From contig NZ_CP032405.1 of the NCBI RefSeq assembly GCF_016806065.1, forward strand, positions 2,756,001 to 2,820,000: 64,000 nucleotides of DNA, in the 5' to 3' direction. Under the pieces are notes generated by a model, which ran no database searches, had not been told where the DNA came from, and worked only from the letters and a program-made list of their open reading frames with translations. This document shows, piece by piece, positions 60,795 to 64,000 of this stretch. The DNA comes from Rhizobium rosettiformans. GTDB lineage: Bacteria; Pseudomonadota; Alphaproteobacteria; Rhizobiales; Rhizobiaceae. The translations under genes and the position numbers were made by a program. How positions within the stretch are numbered: the first letter of the stretch is position 1; every line of letters begins with the position of its first letter.

Positions 60795-61004
60795 ATGCTG
60801 GAGATGAAACCCTGGTACCAGTCGAAGACCGTCTGGGGCGCCCTGATCGCCATTGCCGCCCCGCTTCTCGGCCGGGCCGGACTGGAACTCGGCGGCGCCG
60901 AGCAGGCGGAAATCGCCGAGGCCTTGACGGCGCTTGCCGGCACGGTCGGAGGATTGCTCGCGCTCTACGGCCGGCTGACGGCGACGAAGGGTGTGGGTGG
61001 GTGA
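60795..61004 (+). CDS. Holin-like small membrane protein
   Basis: 69 residues from ATG 60795 (MLEMKPWYQSKTVWGALIAI), with an ACAGGAGG Shine-Dalgarno. Two hydrophobic stretches (KTVWGALIAIAAPLLGRAGL and LAGTVGGLLALYGRL) suggest a small membrane protein like some phage holins. It directly follows gp15 and could release the GH19 endolysin at 40154 (inference). Function not proven. Confidence 0.6.
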   Translation: MLEMKPWYQSKTVWGALIAIAAPLLGRAGLELGGAEQAEIAEALTALAGTVGGLLALYGRLTATKGVGG

Positions 61005-61040
61005 GGGCATCCTGTGCCGATCTTTACCAAGTAAGGAATT

Positions 61041-61050
61041 TGCATTACTT
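61041..61050 (+). promoter_or_regulatory. TGCATTACTT element before prlF-yhaV copy 2
   Basis: Same decamer as at 8771-8780, 35 bp before the prlF start; AAGTAA at 61029-61034 and TTACTT at 61045-61050 also form an inverted repeat. Candidate autoregulatory site. Confidence 0.5.
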
Positions 61051-61075
61051 TGTGTCGCCAAATAGGGCCGGCACG

Positions 61076-61408
61076 ATGAACAAGATTTTACGCAAGGTGA
61101 GCACGATCACCGATAAGGGACAGACCACGATCCCGAAGCCAATTCGAGAGGCGCTTGGGGTCGGTTACGGCGGGCGCATCGCGTTCAGCCTGGACGAAAA
61201 GAACAGGGTCTATGTCGAGCGGGACGATGACGAGCAGGACGATCCGGCCTTGGAGGGTTTTCTTGATCTCCTTGCTAAGGATATGACCGCTCGTCCGGGG
61301 GATGCTTTTGTCGAGCTTCCTGCCGGGCTTCGTGATCGCATCGCCGCACTCACGCACGGCGCCGATGTCGACCTCGACGCTCCCATCGACGGCGATGTCG
61401 AGCTTTGA
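61076..61408 (+). CDS. prlF: PrlF-type antitoxin (TA module 7)
   Basis: 110 residues from ATG 61076 (MNKILRKVSTITDKGQTTIP). AbrB-type DNA-binding domain (STITDKGQTTIPKPIREALG, GGRIAFSLDEKN) and the C-terminal DPALEGFLDLLAKDM and VDLDAPIDGDVEL blocks shared with the copy at 8809-9132. It should repress the operon and block YhaV. It sits just after the last GTA gene, 71 bp from the holin-like gene. Confidence 0.88.
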   Translation: MNKILRKVSTITDKGQTTIPKPIREALGVGYGGRIAFSLDEKNRVYVERDDDEQDDPALEGFLDLLAKDMTARPGDAFVELPAGLRDRIAALTHGADVDLDAPIDGDVEL

Positions 61409-61411
61409 GAC

Positions 61412-61924
61412 ATGGACACGGTCAAGGGCTGGATCATTCGGGCGCATCCCTTGTTTCTCGACCAGCTCGAACGACTGACCCTGGCTGTAGAGAATGAGGC
61501 GCTGAAGAAGCCTGACACGTTCAAAAGTGGTGCCAATTTCAAGCTTTTGGCCGCCTTGGAAAAACTCGTGTTCGAGAGCATTCCGGCTGATCCAACCTTG
61601 CCTGTCTTTCGGCAGGGCGGGACCCTGGGATCCGAGCGCAAACACTGGTTTCGGGCGAAATTCGGCAATGGGCGCTTTCGGTTGTTTTTCCGATACAATT
61701 CGACCGCGCGCGTACTGGTGTTTGCCTGGGTCAACGATGCAAACACGTTGCGCAGCTATGGATCGCGCAGCGATGCCTACGCAGTGTTTCGAGCGATGCT
61801 CGACGTTGGCAATCCGCCTGACAACTGGCCGCAACTCCTCGAAGCTGCATCCAGCGCCAGGGCTGAGAAGCGTCTGGGCGAACTGACCGGTCGATCACAG
61901 ACACTGATACATGGGGAGAAATGA
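61412..61924 (+). CDS. yhaV: YhaV-type toxin ribonuclease (TA module 7)
   Basis: 170 residues. YhaV family blocks: GWIIRAHPLFLDQLERLTLA, SIPADPTLPVFRQGGTLGSE, RKHWFRAKFGNGRFRLFFRY and VFAWVNDANTLRSYGSRSDA. Full length and apparently intact. Starts 3 bp after the prlF stop (compare the 8-bp overlap of copy 1). Together with its partner it closes the GTA region on the right and precedes feuN. Confidence 0.88.
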   Translation: MDTVKGWIIRAHPLFLDQLERLTLAVENEALKKPDTFKSGANFKLLAALEKLVFESIPADPTLPVFRQGGTLGSERKHWFRAKFGNGRFRLFFRYNSTARVLVFAWVNDANTLRSYGSRSDAYAVFRAMLDVGNPPDNWPQLLEAASSARAEKRLGELTGRSQTLIHGEK

Positions 61925-62032
61925 CGGTAGGACGGGCATGATCTCTACCCTCTCGCCACGCATTCATTTGCCATTCAGACGCCTTGCGGTACATAATTTG
62001 CCAAAGTGGACGTCATCCAAGAAGAAGCAGCA

Positions 62033-62272
62033 ATGGCATCTTTCATGAAATACACGGGCCTGGCATTGGCCGTGACCGTGGCGGCTTTGCCGGCGACGGG
62101 AGGCGATGCCGTGGCGGCGGATTGCAGGCAAGCCGCGGAACGCGTGGTCGCCGAAGTCGGCGGGCAGTTGCTTTCCGTGCACGAATCGGGCGGTGAATGC
62201 GTGATCGTCGTGCTCGTGCCGGGCAATGGCAACGAGCGGCCGCGCAAGGTCACGATGCGGGTCGCCGAGTGA
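62033..62272 (+). CDS. feuN: FeuN-like small periplasmic regulator
   Basis: 79 residues from ATG 62033 (ATG 62045 also plausible). Signal peptide MKYTGLALAVTVAALPATGG, then a mature PepSY-like domain (ADCRQAAERVVAEVGGQLLS; CVIVVLVPGNGNERPRKVTM). In Sinorhizobium meliloti a small periplasmic protein, FeuN, encoded directly upstream of feuP-feuQ inhibits the FeuQ sensor and is essential. Position and features match. It is 45 bp before feuP. Confidence 0.72.
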   Translation: MASFMKYTGLALAVTVAALPATGGDAVAADCRQAAERVVAEVGGQLLSVHESGGECVIVVLVPGNGNERPRKVTMRVAE

Positions 62273-62317
62273 CCTGCCTCCGGGATTGAAGAGCTTTCCG
62301 CACCGAGGGGTAATCGC

Positions 62318-62983
62318 ATGCGCATTCTCGTCGTCGAAGACGATGTCAATCTGAACCGCCAGCTCGTCGAGGCCCTGCAGGAAGCGGGCTATGTCGTCGA
62401 CAAGGCTTTCGATGGCGAGGAAGGCCATTTCCTCGGCGAAACCGAACCCTATGACGCTGTTATCCTCGACATCGGCCTTCCCGAGATGGACGGTATAACC
62501 GTGCTGGAGAAATGGCGCGCGGCAAGCCGTGTCATGCCGGTGCTGATCCTGACGGCCCGCGACCGCTGGTCGGACAAGGTGGCCGGCATCGACGCAGGCG
62601 CCGACGACTATGTCACCAAGCCTTTTCATGTCGAGGAAGTGCTTGCCCGCATCCGCGCCCTGATCCGCCGGGCGGCAGGCCATGCATCCTCAGAGATCGT
62701 CTGCGGACCCGTGCGGCTTGACACAAAGAGCTCCAAGGCGACCGTTGAAGGCGTGACGCTGAAGCTCACCTCGCACGAATACCGGCTTCTGTCCTATCTG
62801 ATGCATCACATGGGCGAAGTCGTATCGCGCACCGAACTGGTCGAGCATCTCTACGACCAAGATTTCGACCGCGATTCCAACACGATCGAGGTTTTTGTCG
62901 GTCGTCTGCGCAAGAAGCTCGGTATCGACATGATCGAAACCGTGCGCGGCCTCGGCTATCGCATCCAAGCCCCGGCGAAATGA
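62318..62983 (+). CDS. feuP: FeuP-like OmpR/PhoP family response regulator
   Basis: 221 residues: receiver domain (about 1-118) with acidic pocket in RILVVEDDVNLNRQLVEALQ, phospho-acceptor Asp in YDAVILDIGLPEMDGI (near residue 51), and Lys in DDYVTKPFHVEEVL; a C-terminal winged helix (about 130-218; LTSHEYRLLSYLMHHMGEVV, RDSNTIEVFVGRLRKKLG). The context feuN-feuP-feuQ supports FeuP, which controls osmoadaptation and cyclic glucan export in S. meliloti. Stop overlaps the feuQ start (ATGA). Confidence 0.87.
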   Translation: MRILVVEDDVNLNRQLVEALQEAGYVVDKAFDGEEGHFLGETEPYDAVILDIGLPEMDGITVLEKWRAASRVMPVLILTARDRWSDKVAGIDAGADDYVTKPFHVEEVLARIRALIRRAAGHASSEIVCGPVRLDTKSSKATVEGVTLKLTSHEYRLLSYLMHHMGEVVSRTELVEHLYDQDFDRDSNTIEVFVGRLRKKLGIDMIETVRGLGYRIQAPAK

Positions 62984-64000
62984 GGATCCGCTCGCTCACT
63001 GCGCGCGTCCTGATCCTTGCCACGCTCTGGTCGGCGCTGGCCTTGGTGACGATTGCGGTAGCGATTTCAGCCCTTTATCGTCAGGGCGTCGAACGCGGCT
63101 TCAACAATCTCCTGCGTGCCCAGCTCTATAACGTCGTCAACTCCGTTTCGATCGGCGACAGCGACAGCCTGACCGGTTCGCCGGCGCTGGGTGACCTCAG
63201 GTTCTCCCAGCCCGCGACGGGCTGGTACTGGCTGGTCGAGCCGCTCGGCAACTATGCCACGGCACCGCTCGCCTCCGCCTCGCTCGGGGTCGCGAACCTT
63301 GCCGTTCCCGACGTGGAAGCGACGCCTTTCGACCAGAACTACGAACGCTATTACGAAATGACCGATGATGTCGGCAACCACATCCGTGTTGCCGAAACCG
63401 AAGTGGTGCTCGACGACCAGGGACGGGCGGCACGCTTCCGGGTCTCGGGCAACCTGCAGGTGGTCGAGGACGAGATCGCCTTTTTCACCAGCCGTCTCTA
63501 CGCCGCGCTCGCCGTGGTCGGCATTGGCGGGCTGATCGTCAACGGTCTTGCCATCCTCTATGGCCTGAAGCCGCTCGACCGCGCGCGCCGGGCGCTGGAG
63601 CGCATCCGGCGAGGCGAGGCCGAGCGGATCGAAGGTGATTTCCCGAGCGAGGTTCAGCCGCTTGCCAACGAGATCAACGCGCTGATCGACAGCAACCGCC
63701 GCATTGTCGAGCGGGCCCGCATGCAGGTCGGCAATCTCGCCCATTCCCTGAAAACGCCGATCGCCGTGCTTTTGAACGAGGCGCGCACCCTGGAGAAAAA
63801 TCAGGCCGAAGTCATCGCGACCCAGGCCGAGGCCATGCAGGCGCAGGTAAGCTCCTATCTGAACAGGGCGCGGATTGCCGCCCAGCGCGACAGTGTGCTG
63901 GCCCGCACCGAGGCGCAGCCGGTCATGGAGCGGCTGGCGCGGGTGATGCGCAAGCTGAACGCCGATATACTCTTCGAACTCGATGTCGCGCCGGACCTCA
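62980..64000 (+). CDS. feuQ: FeuQ-like sensor histidine kinase (3' partial)
   Basis: At least 340 residues are encoded before the window ends. Start MRIRSLTARVLILATLWSAL (transmembrane 1), a periplasmic sensory domain (about 35-160; ATGWYWLVEPLGNYATAPLA), transmembrane 2 (AALAVVGIGGLIVNGLAILY), HAMP (LKPLDRARRALERIRRGEAE), and a HisKA domain with His in NLAHSLKTPIAVLLNEARTL. It is the PhoQ-like partner of the preceding regulator, translationally coupled by a 4-bp overlap. The ATPase domain lies outside the window. Confidence 0.85.
   Translation, partial: MRIRSLTARVLILATLWSALALVTIAVAISALYRQGVERGFNNLLRAQLYNVVNSVSIGDSDSLTGSPALGDLRFSQPATGWYWLVEPLGNYATAPLASASLGVANLAVPDVEATPFDQNYERYYEMTDDVGNHIRVAETEVVLDDQGRAARFRVSGNLQVVEDEIAFFTSRLYAALAVVGIGGLIVNGLAILYGLKPLDRARRALERIRRGEAERIEGDFPSEVQPLANEINALIDSNRRIVERARMQVGNLAHSLKTPIAVLLNEARTLEKNQAEVIATQAEAMQAQVSSYLNRARIAAQRDSVLARTEAQPVMERLARVMRKLNADILFELDVAPDL

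Larger units (their letters stand above)
36443..61004 (+). mobile_element. RcGTA-type gene transfer agent structural cluster with inserted cargo
   Basis: The genes follow the canonical RcGTA order g1 candidate, g2 (TerL), g3 (portal), g3.5-like, g4 (protease), g5 (capsid), g6, g7, g8, g9, g10, g10.1, g11 (short tape measure), g12, g13, g14, g15. No integrase, repressor, replication or excision genes are present, which separates it from an ordinary prophage. Repeats and cargo genes interrupt most boundaries but no structural frame is broken. The three-gene runs g9-g10.1, g6-g7 and g12-g13 keep tight overlaps. Confidence 0.85.

Noticed and set aside
36443..61004. Ordinary prophage
   Set aside because: No integrase, excisionase, replication, repressor or immunity genes, no attachment-site duplication; gene order matches a GTA.

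Overview
The window is a GC-rich chromosomal segment of a Rhizobiaceae-type alphaproteobacterium (Rhizobium/Agrobacterium/Ensifer relatives). The evidence is a feuN-feuP-feuQ locus at the right end, rhizobial DUF families (DUF6456, DUF5330, DUF1491, DUF2336), RIME-type intergenic mosaic repeats and CTTGAC-type promoters. I could not assign a genus or species, and no tRNA, rRNA, CRISPR array, integrase or transposase was recognised.

Layout. 0-21.9 kb is mostly ordinary chromosome: a DnaA-domain-IV-like regulator with DUF6456, sufE, a ParE/RHH toxin-antitoxin (TA) pair, a sensor kinase with a peptidoglycan-binding protein, a glycosyltransferase, a soluble chemotaxis receptor, a PrlF/YhaV TA pair, DUF2336, an HD-GYP protein, a DUF2442/DUF4160 pair and assorted small enzymes. 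22.0-24.3 kb is a small island of less GC-rich, unrelated genes separated by similar hairpin-bearing spacers. 24.4-36.2 kb holds three membrane diguanylate cyclases, a class A penicillin-binding protein and a copper-resistance cluster (copA, MerR regulator, copZ).

36.4-61.0 kb is a gene transfer agent (GTA) structural cluster of the Rhodobacter capsulatus (RcGTA) type. In order it has a candidate small terminase, large terminase, portal, small membrane protein, prohead protease, major capsid, adaptor, stopper, tail terminator, tail tube, two tail chaperones, a short tape measure, distal tail, iron-sulfur-type hub, NlpC/P60 peptidase and a 1259-residue TIM-barrel baseplate protein. All structural frames are open. 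The cluster is not compact: its gaps carry about 225-bp terminal-inverted-repeat elements (family A), RIME1-like elements (family B), further palindromes (family C) and cargo genes. The cargo is a DUF559 nuclease, a GH19 endolysin, a Dabb protein, an MFS transporter and four TA-type modules (Doc-like, two MNT/HEPN, ParE/RHH); a fifth TA module, PrlF/YhaV, directly follows the last gene. Three cargo blocks are bracketed by two copies of the same repeat family. One HEPN toxin is cut by an in-frame stop before its catalytic motif.

The combination of an apparently intact GTA, repeat-bracketed cargo and a high density of TA modules is the most unusual feature here. Two of the TA families (ParE/RHH and PrlF/YhaV) also have a paralogous copy at 1.7-2.3 kb and 8.8-9.6 kb. 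The window ends inside feuQ, just after feuN and feuP.
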